Assembly (NCBI GenBank): GCA_964620445.1
Contig: CAZUHB010000034.1
Span: forward strand, 1 to 64,000
DNA length: 64,000 nucleotides
Source of the DNA: CAZUHB01 sp964620445
GTDB lineage: Bacteria > Planctomycetota > B15-G4 > CAYZWU01
Direction: 5' to 3'
Positions 43,086 through 52,744 of the stretch are shown in pieces (positions within the stretch are counted from its first letter, which is position 1; every line of letters begins with the position of its first letter). The position numbers and the translations under genes are program-made. The notes below the pieces were generated by a model. The model was not told the DNA's origin and ran no database searches. It saw only the letters and a list, made by a program, of their open reading frames with translations.

Positions 43086-46000
43086 CAGCCTTCGCCGCGG
43101 CCGTAGACGACAAAGGAGCCCCAGAAATAGGGAGACCGGTAGTCGGTCGGCTTTTTCACCGGTTTCAAAAACGTGCCTCGGTCCGCGCCGCTCTCCTCGA
43201 GAACCAGGGCTCCGCGCATCATATCCATCTTTACCCTGCGCAGCGCCGCGGCGGGATTCATTCCGTCCACCCAGAGATAACGGTAGAAGGCGGTGAAGAA
43301 AAGGCCCGCTGCCTGGTCATCCACTTTCCAGAGGGAGGTGATCACGCAGCCGGCTCCTGCCTGCCGGAGTGCCCGGCCCAGTCCCAGCATGCCTTCGCCG
43401 CTCGTGGGAGATCCCAGCCCGGTTTCACAGGCCGAGAGCACGGCAAGCCGAACCCCGGACAGGTCCATCCACGAGATCTCCTCCGCCGTGAGGAGCCCGT
43501 CCTCGCGGAGCTTGGCGGGCGGTGCGTTGGTCCCGGAAAAAACCAGGCCCGAGAGATAACCCGGGAGCAATCCGGCCGCGTTCCGGTCGATCCGGCCCAT
43601 CTCCTGTCCGCGCTCCTCGTTCTGCTTGATCTCGTCCCACAGCGACGGAAGCCACCGCGGCTTGAAGAACCCATGGGTGGCGATATGCGCCACCTGGTAT
43701 GCGGGCAGTTCGGTCTTGATCCGCTCCTCGGTGGCTTCCGCGCCCTTGAGCTCGAGCCGATCGGCCCGGTCGAGGAAGAGAACCTCGTGCAAACCGCGAA
43801 TAGCCTCCAGCTCGCACAGGGTTCCCGGCAACGGTTTCCAGCCCGCGGCATCCCCCCTGGTGCGGCCGCCCTGGGCGAGGATATTCGGAACGATCCCGTC
43901 CGGTCGATCCCCGCGCGGCGCGGATTCGGAATCCGCATCCCGCCAGGAGAGGTTCGCGCGCTTCTCGTAATCGACGGCGCCAACCGCCAGAAGGGAAGGG
44001 GCGCTGTTCGCACCTGCCTCTATCACGGGCTCGACCAGATCGGCCACGTTCTGGAGATAGACGAAGGCGTGATCGTCGATGAGGTAGTTGCCCTCCGCCA
44101 CCCGGATCGTTTCCAGAGGCAGGGTGCCGAGAAAGGAATCGGGAGAAACGAAAATCGTCTCTGCATTCCCCAGATGGGGAGCCAAAGGTTCCCACAGCAA
44201 GGCGCGCAGAACGTCGGCGTCTTCGACGTCCCCGTCGGCGTCTTCGACGTCCCCGTCGACGATTGCGGCCAGATGAGCCCGGGTGGCTTCCTCGATCGGC
44301 GCCGCAGGGCCCAGGTCCAGATGGCGGACTGTCTCGTCGTTTTTATCGAGGATCCAGGCGCTGAGATGGGGAACGCTCCAGCGCCCTTCGCGGACAAGCA
44401 TTCCGTCTTCGCACAGGGCGGGCGAGTACCATCTGTGAACATAAAAATCCACGAGGGCTTCCTTGGGCCGCAAGGAGGCCCGAATCGATCGAACGGACCT
44501 GGCCGGTCTCGGCCCTTCATCCTTGCCCACCAGGCGATGGAGCCGGGTCTCGAGCGACCGGGTCTCTTCTCTGAGCCGGCTCAACCGTGCCTCGCGCGCC
44601 TTCCGATCCCTGATCTCGGTGTTGTACAGCTCATTGGACAGTGCGGCCTTCAACCTTTTCAGGCCGTCGACGACCTCGCGAACCTCGGCGCTCCGGTTCT
44701 GCATCAGCCGGTCCCGGCTTTGAAGAAGGCTTTCCGAAACCCGGCCCTTCCAGCGCAAGAGGATCTCGTAGGCTGCCTGGTCCGCGTCGTCGGCGGGCTG
44801 TCCGCGCGCCAGGCTGAGGAGGATTTCCAGTGTGCGGTTCTTCTGGCCCGCGTAGCGCAGGCGCTCGTGCTCGGTGAGGGACCAGAGAAGCTGGTGCTGG
44901 TGTGCTTCGTCGGTGGCAACGGCTTCCTGGGATAGTGCCCAGGCTCGCGCCGCTTCGGCCCGATCGGCGAGGAGCAGGGCCAGGTTGTTGAGGTTTTTCG
45001 CCACATGGGGATGTTCCGCACCCTGGATCTTCCGCCTGATCTCCAGGGCGCGCGTGTACAGGGGTTCCGCCCTGTCGAGTTCGCCGAGGGAATGATGGAT
45101 CGCGGCCAGGTTGTTGAGGCTTTGCGCCACATCGGGATGCTCCGGGTGGAGCGCCTTCTGCCTGATTTCCAGGGCGTGCTCGTAAAAGGACCGCGCACCG
45201 GCAAGGTCGCCGAGGGATTGGCGGACCAGACCCAGGTTGTTCAGGGTAGCCGCCACGTCGGGATGCTCCATGCCGAGGCTTTTTTTCCTGATCTTCAGGG
45301 CGCGCCTGAAAAGGGGCTCCGCCCGCGCAAAGTCGCCCTGGATCCTGTAGAACTCGGCCAGGCTGTTGTTGCTCTTGGCTACCTTGGGGTGCGACATGCC
45401 GAGCGCTGACTGCCTGATCTCGAGCGCGCGTTCGTACAAGGGCTTTGCCCTGGCATGGTCGCCGAGGGTGTTGTAGATCGTGGCGAGGTTGTCGAGGGCG
45501 GTCGCCACATGCGTATGCTCCGGACCGAATCTTTTTCTGGCGATCTCCAGGGCGCGCCTGTAGAGGGATTCGGCGCGCGCGTAGTGGCCGAGTCTGTCAT
45601 GGAGCGTGGCCAGGTTGTTGACGACGGCTCCCACGTTCGGGTGCTCCCGGCCTTGAACGTTTTCGAGGACTTCCAGGGCGCGGTCGAAAAGATCCTCCGC
45701 CCCGGCGTAGTCGCCCAAAGACTCGAGGCACCCGGCCAGGTTGCTGAGACTGTTCGCCACCGCGGGGTGTTCCGAGCCGAGCGCTTTCTTCCTGATCTCC
45801 AGGGCGCGCTCGTGAAGGCGCAGCGCGCTGTTGTAGTCGCCGAGGATCACGTAGAGCTCGGCCAGGTTGGCGAGGCTCTGGGCCACATCGGGATGTTCCG
45901 GACCGAAGGCGTTTCGTCTGATCGCCAGGGCGCTCTTGTACAGGCCTTCGGCCCCGGCATAGTCGCCGAGGGCGACATGGATCGCGGCCAGGTTGTGGCG

Positions 46001-47158
46001 GCCGACAGCGATGAGGGGGTGCTCCGCGCCGAGGTCCAGTATGTAGATCTCGAGGGCGCGCTCGAGAAGGGGCTTTGCGCGCGCATGTTCGTCGAGGGAA
46101 TTGTAGAGCCCGGCCAGGTCATTGAGAGTGGCCGCCACATCGGGATGCGAAGGGCCGAGGACTTTTTGCCTGATTTCCAGAACACGTTCATAGAGAGCTC
46201 TGGCCTCGCCCGGTTTTCCCTGGGCCTGGAGCAGGCCGGCCATGTTATTGAGACTCGAAACCGTGTCGGGGTGTTCGGCTCCGAGAGCCTTCTGACGAAG
46301 AGTGATGGCACGCTGCAGGTACTGCTTCGCACCGGCACAGTCTCCCCGGGCCCAGTGGAGCACCGCCAGGCTGTTGTAGCAGGTGGCAATGTCGGGGTGC
46401 TCCGGTCCGCGTGTATTCTTTATGATCTCGAGGGCCCGAGACAGGAGGCGGCCGGCCTCGTCGAACTTCCCCCGGATCCCCCGAAGCAGTGCGAGGTCGT
46501 GAAGACTCGCGCCGGTCAGGGGATGATCCTTCCCGAGAGAGCGCTCCCGGAGTTCGAGGGCGCGCTCCAGAAGGGGGCCGGCCTCGGCGTAGCGGCCCAG
46601 GTCCCGCAACGCGTTGCCGTATTTGCCGAGTACGGTTGCCGCGAGCGGAGCGTTGTCTTCCTCCCTTTCCTTGGAACTCCTTTCGGCTTCTGCAACCTCA
46701 TTCAGAAAAGCCGCCCGTTTTTCGGGAGGCGCGAGCTCCGGCACCTCGCCCTCGAGAAGTGTCAAAACGAAGGGACCCCGGTCCCCGCCCAGAGCGCACG
46801 CATCCAGCCGGTACGCGCCATCCCCCGGATCGGCCTCGAAAACGAGGCGGGAGTGCGAGTGATAGAGACCGTTGTCGTCTTCGGCGACCACGTCGCCCGC
46901 CCCGTTCCGCAGCACGAGATAGGTGTCGCAGCAAAAGGAGCGCATCTCGATGGTGTAGGTCCCTGGAGCCGCTGCATCGAGGGTGTATCTTTTTCCCACG
47001 GTTCGCCCCGACGGGTCGATCGACTCGAGGGCTGCCGTCTCCACGATCCGATCGCCATCGTCGATGACGTCGGAGATCGCCTTCTGTCTTTCGAGCAGGG
47101 GGTAAGCGTCCTGTGGGATTGTATTGACGAGGATCGTGAGTAACAACAGAAAGGCCAT
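43085..47158 (-). CDS. TPR-CHAT caspase-like protein
   Basis: About 1357 aa from ATG 47158, 8 nt after AAGGAG and at the beginning of a signal-peptide-like segment (AFLLLLTILVNTIPQ); the frame is open to 47407 without support. After a beta domain resembling PPC-type domains (about 40-135, YTLDAAAPGTYTIEMRS) come about 13 kinesin-light-chain-like TPRs of 42 residues (G.EHPDVA..LNNLA...). The C-terminal CHAT peptidase domain has the His in VAHIATHGFF and the Cys in VLSACETGLG, the caspase-like dyad, so it should be active. It is divergent from a sigma factor plus membrane-protein operon, an arrangement reminiscent of CHAT proteases that cleave sigma inhibitors. A short duplication (VDGDVEDADGDVEDAD) lies between the TPR and CHAT parts. 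Confidence 0.92.
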   Translation of the reverse strand: MAFLLLLTILVNTIPQDAYPLLERQKAISDVIDDGDRIVETAALESIDPSGRTVGKRYTLDAAAPGTYTIEMRSFCCDTYLVLRNGAGDVVAEDDNGLYHSHSRLVFEADPGDGAYRLDACALGGDRGPFVLTLLEGEVPELAPPEKRAAFLNEVAEAERSSKEREEDNAPLAATVLGKYGNALRDLGRYAEAGPLLERALELRERSLGKDHPLTGASLHDLALLRGIRGKFDEAGRLLSRALEIIKNTRGPEHPDIATCYNSLAVLHWARGDCAGAKQYLQRAITLRQKALGAEHPDTVSSLNNMAGLLQAQGKPGEARALYERVLEIRQKVLGPSHPDVAATLNDLAGLYNSLDEHARAKPLLERALEIYILDLGAEHPLIAVGRHNLAAIHVALGDYAGAEGLYKSALAIRRNAFGPEHPDVAQSLANLAELYVILGDYNSALRLHERALEIRKKALGSEHPAVANSLSNLAGCLESLGDYAGAEDLFDRALEVLENVQGREHPNVGAVVNNLATLHDRLGHYARAESLYRRALEIARKRFGPEHTHVATALDNLATIYNTLGDHARAKPLYERALEIRQSALGMSHPKVAKSNNSLAEFYRIQGDFARAEPLFRRALKIRKKSLGMEHPDVAATLNNLGLVRQSLGDLAGARSFYEHALEIRQKALHPEHPDVAQSLNNLAAIHHSLGELDRAEPLYTRALEIRRKIQGAEHPHVAKNLNNLALLLADRAEAARAWALSQEAVATDEAHQHQLLWSLTEHERLRYAGQKNRTLEILLSLARGQPADDADQAAYEILLRWKGRVSESLLQSRDRLMQNRSAEVREVVDGLKRLKAALSNELYNTEIRDRKAREARLSRLREETRSLETRLHRLVGKDEGPRPARSVRSIRASLRPKEALVDFYVHRWYSPALCEDGMLVREGRWSVPHLSAWILDKNDETVRHLDLGPAAPIEEATRAHLAAIVDGDVEDADGDVEDADVLRALLWEPLAPHLGNAETIFVSPDSFLGTLPLETIRVAEGNYLIDDHAFVYLQNVADLVEPVIEAGANSAPSLLAVGAVDYEKRANLSWRDADSESAPRGDRPDGIVPNILAQGGRTRGDAAGWKPLPGTLCELEAIRGLHEVLFLDRADRLELKGAEATEERIKTELPAYQVAHIATHGFFKPRWLPSLWDEIKQNEERGQEMGRIDRNAAGLLPGYLSGLVFSGTNAPPAKLREDGLLTAEEISWMDLSGVRLAVLSACETGLGSPTSGEGMLGLGRALRQAGAGCVITSLWKVDDQAAGLFFTAFYRYLWVDGMNPAAALRRVKMDMMRGALVLEESGADRGTFLKPVKKPTDYRSPYFWGSFVVYGRGEG
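44213..44254. repeat. 21-bp direct duplication in the CHAT gene
   Basis: Two exact adjacent copies of gtcggcgtcttcgacgtccc plus one base (44213 and 44234), in frame, encoding the repeated acidic DGDVEDA. Confidence 0.9.
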
Positions 47159-47365
47159 GGCGGGTGCTCCTTGATCATCGAGGCGAAGGCCTTGTCTCCC
47201 TCTATTAATTGCAAAATTCCTGGAAATCGGAAAGCCAATGAGTACCACTTTAGCCGAACGAAACGAAAAAGGCACATGGGAAGTGGTAGATCCGCCCGGG
47301 CAGGTTTGTAACCGCGGGCCGGTTGCGCGCGGAACATTGCCTGCCCCTTGCGGACAAGGCGATCC

Positions 47366-47998
47366 ATGATCGAAGACCCTCACGAAGCCATTCGGGAGTT
47401 GGCCCACGGCCGGTTGCGCGGCCGATCCTTCGAGGCGTGGGAACTCGTGGATGCCGCGTGGACCGTGCTGCAGGGGTTTGTCCGGCGCCAGTTCATTTTT
47501 TCCGGATTGCCCAACTATTTATGGGAAGACTGTGGGCAAGCGGTCCTGGAACGGGTCTGGAAATACAGAAGCACATACCGGGGTGACTCGGAACGCGCTT
47601 TCTGGGCATGGCTACGAACGATCTGCAGGAACGAACGGAATCGTTGCATGGTAAAGGAGAGGAACCACCCCATGAGCCTGACCGCGGCCTCGGCTTCTTG
47701 TGCCGCCGAAGGGGACGGCTCCGGCGAACGGCAACCCTTCGACAGATCCGGGGCGGGCGAGCGCAATCTTCCCCTCGAGGAAGCGATGGACAGGGAAACA
47801 CGCTCAGCGCTGCAGGCGTGCCTGTCCCGGCTGAACGAAAAACAGGGGACCATCATCCACCTTCTGTATCTCAGATCCGAATTGACGGAAAGGGAGGTTG
47901 CGGCGGTGATGGGATGTTCTCCTTCTTATGTGCACAAGATCAAGGAACAAGCGATCGAACTTTTGCGGAAGTGCCTGGAGAACAAAGGTGTGCAGTAA
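47366..47998 (+). CDS. sigma-70 family (ECF-like) sigma factor
   Basis: About 210 aa from ATG 47366 (MIEDPHEAIRELAHG); AAGG lies just upstream. Region 2 includes NYLWEDCGQAVLERVWKYR followed by FWAWLRTICRNERNR, and region 4 includes LNEKQGTIIHLLYLRSELTE and EVAAVMGCSPSYVHKIKEQA. A linker of about 40 residues (SCAAEGDGSGERQ) separates the two. Divergent from the TPR-CHAT gene with a 207-bp shared promoter region and followed, 35 bp later, by a membrane protein that could be its anti-sigma factor. It does not belong to the TALVHEAYLRL subgroup. Confidence 0.88.
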   Translation: MIEDPHEAIRELAHGRLRGRSFEAWELVDAAWTVLQGFVRRQFIFSGLPNYLWEDCGQAVLERVWKYRSTYRGDSERAFWAWLRTICRNERNRCMVKERNHPMSLTAASASCAAEGDGSGERQPFDRSGAGERNLPLEEAMDRETRSALQACLSRLNEKQGTIIHLLYLRSELTEREVAAVMGCSPSYVHKIKEQAIELLRKCLENKGVQ

Positions 47999-48033
47999 CG
48001 ATCTTCGAGCACGAACATGGAAGAGAGCCGACC

Positions 48034-48711
48034 ATGAACTCCAAGCGGGTTGAAGAGCTTTTGAAACAGTATTTCGGGGAGGTCGGCTCCGAGAGCCTGC
48101 TGGCGCCCGACGTGGATCGCCGGCTCAGGGCGAAGCTGAAGCGCCTCGCGGTCGCGGAGGAACGCGGCCGTTTCGTCCGCAAGGCGATGCTCGTGGCGGC
48201 GGCAACGGTCCTGGGCTTCCTGAGCGTGCTCATCTATGATCGCGCCATGCCCTGGAAAGCGGCGTATCTCGTCGAAACCTTGGCGGTCACGAGGGGAGAC
48301 CGGGAGTACTGCCATTTCGAGATTCAGCCGGCCGCGGATGGATTCTTTTACCTGCTGGCCGTGGACGAGGTCGAGGGCTTCCGCATCATATTTCCGTTTC
48401 TCGACGATCAGGGCAGCGACGACTTCGGCCTTTCGGGTCCTTTCGAAAAAGGCCGGAAGATCCGGATTCCGCCTCTCGCCTATCACGGTTTCGAAATCTC
48501 CGGCGATCGGACGGACACCTCGTTCTTCCTGATTCCCAGCGCGGTCGAAAGGACCGACACGCAACTCCGCCAGCTGCTCGACGAGGCGGCGGACGCGATC
48601 GGCGTCGAGGCGAAGAGTGTTGATCGTCTTCGAGACGACGTGGGGAAATGGCTCCGGAGCCGCTACCCGGGTGCCTTCCCGATCGACACCGGCGCTCATG
48701 ACAGCCGCTGA
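48034..48711 (+). CDS. membrane protein with DUF4384-like domain, possible sigma inhibitor
   Basis: 225 aa from ATG 48034. The first 48 residues are cytoplasmic-type and charged (MNSKRVEELLKQYFGEVG, RRLRAKLKRLAVAEERGR), then one membrane segment (about 50-67, KAMLVAAATVLGFLSVLIY). The external part is like DUF4384 (TRGDREYCHFEIQPAADGFFYLLAVDE, IIFPFLDDQG, IRIPPLAY), a domain often found beside CHAT and caspase-like proteins. Its place directly after the sigma gene, with a short charged N-terminal cytoplasmic part, fits a membrane anti-sigma factor; this is inference. No zinc-binding HxxxCxxC motif was seen. Confidence 0.7.
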   Translation: MNSKRVEELLKQYFGEVGSESLLAPDVDRRLRAKLKRLAVAEERGRFVRKAMLVAAATVLGFLSVLIYDRAMPWKAAYLVETLAVTRGDREYCHFEIQPAADGFFYLLAVDEVEGFRIIFPFLDDQGSDDFGLSGPFEKGRKIRIPPLAYHGFEISGDRTDTSFFLIPSAVERTDTQLRQLLDEAADAIGVEAKSVDRLRDDVGKWLRSRYPGAFPIDTGAHDSR

Positions 48712-48729
48712 GAGAACGCTCCGGATCGT

Positions 48730-50748
48730 TCAGAATTTGCGTTCCAGACGGATCACGCGCTCGACGAACTTCCCCGGTTCGACCACGACTTCCTGAACCG
48801 GAAGGGGCTTGAATTCCTCGGGAGTGGGAAATTCGAAACGATAGGTGCCCGGGTTGGAGACACCGATCCGGACACCCCCTTCCCCGTAGGAGTATGACCT
48901 GGTGGATCCCTTGCCATCCACCTCGGTGGCTTTCACATACCAGTCGGAATTCAAGGGCATGTCGATCTCGCCATCCTTCACGAGCAGGACGAAACCGCAG
49001 GCCAACTCCAGTTCGATTTCGAACTCGTTGAATCCGGGCAGGACGGTGAAGGACCTGTGACGCGATGTGTGCTTGTCGGACCAGATCGCGATCTCGATCT
49101 CTCCCTGCGGGGCGAGGAACTCGAAACGGTTCGATTGCGTGTTTTTCGCCGCGCTCTCCAGGCCGCCGCCAGTGACCCCGGGGGGGCGCTTCGGGTGCCA
49201 TGAGATCTCGTCCAGCGCGACATCGGTCCGATCGAAAGCGTCGATCACGCGCACGGAGACCCGCGCGGGCAACGGGACTTCGATGTAGGCGTCCTTCAAA
49301 CCCGCCTCGCCGACGAGGACGGTGACGCCGTACTCGGGAGGATTCAGGATCAGCGTGTACCGCCCGGGCTGCACCGATCCGGCGCTCCAGTTATAGAGGC
49401 CCTCCCGGCCGGGAACGGGATCGAGGTCGCGCTTCCTGATGTAGATTTCGTCGCGGTTGCCCGGAAGGGGATTGCCGAGCAGCTTCACGTTCAGGGTCAT
49501 CGATTCGAATCCCCACTCCGCGGGAACCATCAACTGTCCCTCGAGGGGCACCGTCCTGTGCCGGGGCGCATCGGTCAACGGGAGCGTCAGGTAGGCGCGT
49601 TGCGCGCTTTCGATCCGGACCGTGCCCTCTCCAAGGCACAGAGGGGTGCTCCAGTAATCGCCGATCTCCACCGTCACCCGATAACGCCCCGCGGGGAGCG
49701 AGTCGGCCGTGATCCTTGATCTTCTCCCCAGTTCGAGATCGAGCGTCGGTTGATAATCGACTTTTTCTTTTTCCCCGGGAGGTGCGTCAGCAGATCCTTC
49801 GTTCGATGGATCGATCGGCTCGGGATCCTCGAATCGCCGCATCCGGAGCCGTGCCTGCCGAGGCGGCTCGGGACCCGTCAAGACGACGTCCAATCCTCCC
49901 CCGGGGTGGAGCAGCAATAACCGCTCGTTGCCGCTGGAAAGGTCGATCTCGATACGCCCCCAGGCATGTCGCGGACTGCGGCAGAAGAAAACCTTCGTGC
50001 CAAATTCGAAATTGTCCTGCGTTGAAGGATCGATCTCGATCGGCGACGCGGCCGCCCTGTGGAACACATTCTTCTCGCCGTAGTTTCCGGGATGGACACA
50101 GTCCGACGCGGGCCACCCGATACCGGTGACCATCTCGATCCCGTCGAGGTGTTTGCCGCTGACGGCCGACTTGACGAGAAGTGTTGTTGCCGATAACCAC
50201 CGTGCGCGCAAGGGCAGAAAAGCGGTCTCTGGAAAGGGGATCCTCTCGTCCTTGTTCTCGACGACCGCGCTCCGTCCGCCCAGTTCGAGGTCCATGACAT
50301 TCAGATGCAGATCACCCGCATCGCATTCCTTCAGGAGATCGCTGTCGAGAAGCACCGACCAGCGGCCCTCCTCGACAGCGACCTCATCGCTCATGCCCCT
50401 GCCGCCTTTCCAGACGATGAGCGAGAAAGAACCGCTCTCCTCGCCGTGGGAGATTCCTGCCCCGTCCACCACGGTGATCGATCCCTCCAGCCTGATGCCG
50501 TCCTTTTCGGGCGGACCGCTCTCCGTCCGAGTGGAAACGTCCGCCGGGAGCTGGACGCGCTCCGTCCCCTCCTCCACGGAGGAATCGGAATCGAGCTCCC
50601 CGATAACGGGCTCCTCGCGGGCCGCGTCCTTTCCGGTCGAGGAGAAACCGATCACCCCCTCTTCGGCCCCCTTTTCCGCGAACAACCACCAGAGAGCGGC
50701 GGCCGCCGCGAGGAGCAAGATCACAACCAGGGCCATGAGGCGATTCAC
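48730..50748 (-). CDS. membrane-anchored multi-domain beta-sandwich protein
   Basis: 672 aa, GTG start after AGGGATG, one N-terminal membrane segment (about 5-24, MALVVILLLAAAAALWWLF). The exported part is a series of beta domains of carboxypeptidase-regulatory-like/Ig-like type (SLPAGRYRVTVEIGDY, SVQPGRYTLILNPPEYGV, VSNPGTYRFEFPTPEEFKPL). These often decorate planctomycete envelope proteins together with sigma factors and CHAT-type regulators. No catalytic motif seen. It is convergent with the DUF4384-like gene, 18 bp apart. Confidence 0.75.
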   Translation of the reverse strand: MNRLMALVVILLLAAAAALWWLFAEKGAEEGVIGFSSTGKDAAREEPVIGELDSDSSVEEGTERVQLPADVSTRTESGPPEKDGIRLEGSITVVDGAGISHGEESGSFSLIVWKGGRGMSDEVAVEEGRWSVLLDSDLLKECDAGDLHLNVMDLELGGRSAVVENKDERIPFPETAFLPLRARWLSATTLLVKSAVSGKHLDGIEMVTGIGWPASDCVHPGNYGEKNVFHRAAASPIEIDPSTQDNFEFGTKVFFCRSPRHAWGRIEIDLSSGNERLLLLHPGGGLDVVLTGPEPPRQARLRMRRFEDPEPIDPSNEGSADAPPGEKEKVDYQPTLDLELGRRSRITADSLPAGRYRVTVEIGDYWSTPLCLGEGTVRIESAQRAYLTLPLTDAPRHRTVPLEGQLMVPAEWGFESMTLNVKLLGNPLPGNRDEIYIRKRDLDPVPGREGLYNWSAGSVQPGRYTLILNPPEYGVTVLVGEAGLKDAYIEVPLPARVSVRVIDAFDRTDVALDEISWHPKRPPGVTGGGLESAAKNTQSNRFEFLAPQGEIEIAIWSDKHTSRHRSFTVLPGFNEFEIELELACGFVLLVKDGEIDMPLNSDWYVKATEVDGKGSTRSYSYGEGGVRIGVSNPGTYRFEFPTPEEFKPLPVQEVVVEPGKFVERVIRLERKF

Positions 50749-51031
50749 CGTTTCATCCCTTTTTTTACCGAACCATCGAAGAGCGATCCTGTCCCGACTT
50801 GCAGAGCGGAGGAAGCGTTCGGAAGGGAACCATCCTTACCTCTGTTCCCTAGTGATTATAGCGCGGCGCCATCCCTTTGTGACCTGCGATTTGCCGGCGT
50901 TTCGGGTTTGACGGAAAGAACCGGGTATCGGAGTTTAGTTGTTGAGCTTGGCCCTTCTTGTGTCCATCATGATAAGAGAGCCGGGGTATCGAGGGAGGGT
51001 GAGCCGCGCCCATTCTGCAGGAGAAACAGAC

Positions 51032-52462
51032 ATGGCCCGAGAATCCCTCTTCGTCGTCGCGTTCCTGATTCTTTTTCTACCCGTCGCGGCCGGCGCGGAC
51101 GGTCTCGACTGCTATTCGATCGTGGCCGGCAGAGCGGCCACGGCGGACGGGTCGGTTCTCGTGGGCCACAACGAGGACAACGCCGTCACCGACATCGCCG
51201 CCTTCAAAAAAATACCGCGCCGGAACCGCGGCCGGGGAGAGTGGATCGATCTGGAGGGCGGGGGGCGGCTCGCCCAGGCGGAGATCACCTATTCATGCTG
51301 GTGGCTCCAGATGCCCGACCAGGATCATTCCGACGCCTATCTCAACGAGTTCGGCGTCGTCGTGGTGAGCGACAGCTGTCCGTCGCGCGAGGACAGGAAC
51401 GATTTCACCGATGGCGGCATCGGCGGGCCGCAGCTGCGGCGCATCGCGGTCGAACGGTCACGCACGGCGCGCGAGACGGTCGAGCTCCTGGGATCGCTGG
51501 TGGAGAGATTCGGGTACACGGCCTCGGGCCGCACCATGATCGTCGCCGATCGCGACGAGGGCTGGCTCGTGGGTCTGGTCCAGGGGCGCCGCTGGGCCGC
51601 GGCTCGCGTGCCCGACGACGAGGTCGCCGTCATCGCCAACACCTACACCATCGCCGAGATCGACCTCGATGACAGGGAGAACTTTCTCGCCTCCGCCGAC
51701 CTGATCGACTATGCGATCGAACGGGGCTGGTACGATCCCGCCGACGGTGCCTTCAGCTTCGAGAAGGCCTATGCGGCGCCCGGAAGCCGCAGGCACACGA
51801 GCAACATCCACCGCCAGTGGACCGGCATCCGCCTCCTCGCGGCCGAACCTGTTCCGGCGGTCCCGCCCGAGGTGGGCCCGCTCTCTTTTTCCGTGAAACC
51901 GAAGGAGCCGCTCGCGCCGGCTCATCTTGCCGCCGTGCTGCGCGACCACTACGAGACGGCGCCGGTCAGGTTCAAGCGCCGCAAGGGACGGACCTCTCCC
52001 CACGAGGCGCACACCTCTCCCGTCTGCAGTCCGAGGGCGAACTCTTCGTCGATCTTCCAGCTCCGCTCGAAGGTGCCTGTCGAGGTCGGAGCGGTCTGGT
52101 GGTACGCGCTCTGGCAGCCCTGTTCCACACCCTACATGCCCCTCTATCTCGGAACGGCCGACGCGCCCGCGCTCCTCCGATTCGGGGGAACCCGCGATGC
52201 CGAGGCGGCCCCCGCCTATGCGATCTTCAACGAACTGGCCCGGTGGGTCGACAAGGACTACGCCGCGCGGATCGGTCCGGTGGCCGAGGCGTGGAGGGTG
52301 CTCGAGGCGGCGAACTTCCGTTTTCAGGAAACCTTCGAATCGCACCTGGTCTCGCTCTGGAAGGACGATCGTTCCCAGGCGCGCGCCCTGATGACCAGCC
52401 ACTGCTACGGTGTGGTCGCCCGCGCCGTGGAGCAGGCGCGGGCCTTTCTGGCCGACGGGTGA
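51032..52462 (+). CDS. exported C69-like Ntn-hydrolase (dipeptidase family)
   Basis: 476 aa, ATG after CAGGAG, signal peptide (MARESLFVVAFLILFLPVAAGA). Immediately after it comes DCYSIVAGRAATADGSVLVGHNEDN, the N-terminal nucleophile region of peptidase family C69, with C27 as the expected catalytic Cys after processing. Further family features include TSNIHRQWTGIR and VCSPRANSSSIFQLRS. Members are dipeptidases or acyl-amide hydrolases; the substrate here is unknown. It is convergent with the small membrane protein and symporter pair. Confidence 0.85.
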   Translation: MARESLFVVAFLILFLPVAAGADGLDCYSIVAGRAATADGSVLVGHNEDNAVTDIAAFKKIPRRNRGRGEWIDLEGGGRLAQAEITYSCWWLQMPDQDHSDAYLNEFGVVVVSDSCPSREDRNDFTDGGIGGPQLRRIAVERSRTARETVELLGSLVERFGYTASGRTMIVADRDEGWLVGLVQGRRWAAARVPDDEVAVIANTYTIAEIDLDDRENFLASADLIDYAIERGWYDPADGAFSFEKAYAAPGSRRHTSNIHRQWTGIRLLAAEPVPAVPPEVGPLSFSVKPKEPLAPAHLAAVLRDHYETAPVRFKRRKGRTSPHEAHTSPVCSPRANSSSIFQLRSKVPVEVGAVWWYALWQPCSTPYMPLYLGTADAPALLRFGGTRDAEAAPAYAIFNELARWVDKDYAARIGPVAEAWRVLEAANFRFQETFESHLVSLWKDDRSQARALMTSHCYGVVARAVEQARAFLADG

Positions 52463-52482
52463 GGCGGCTCCCAGACAGCCGC

Positions 52483-52740
52483 TCAACGCAGGACGATGTA
52501 GATGACCGCCTGCACGACCAGGATCGCCACGGCCCATGTCCTGAGATCGCGCCCGATCCGCCAGCGTCCCGAACGATCCCGCGCGTCGGCCCCTTCCTGT
52601 TTCAGGGTGAACACCCAGGCGGCGAGAACGAGGAGAACGAGGACGTACACGATCGCGGCCGCGCCCGGACCCACCGCCTTCACCGCCTCGAAACAGGTCT
52701 CCGCGATCGGCTCGAGCAGGCTGATGATCCATTCTCTCAT
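52483..52740 (-). CDS. small two-helix membrane protein
   Basis: 85 aa, ATG with GGGGAGG upstream, starting 4 bp after the symporter stop codon. Two hydrophobic segments (about 27-46 AAAIVYVLVLLVLAAWVF and 68-84 TWAVAILVVQAVIYIVL). It is probably an accessory subunit of the symporter, as small membrane proteins sometimes are, but no family is recognised. Confidence 0.7.
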   Translation of the reverse strand: MREWIISLLEPIAETCFEAVKAVGPGAAAIVYVLVLLVLAAWVFTLKQEGADARDRSGRWRIGRDLRTWAVAILVVQAVIYIVLR

Positions 52741-52744
52741 CGTC

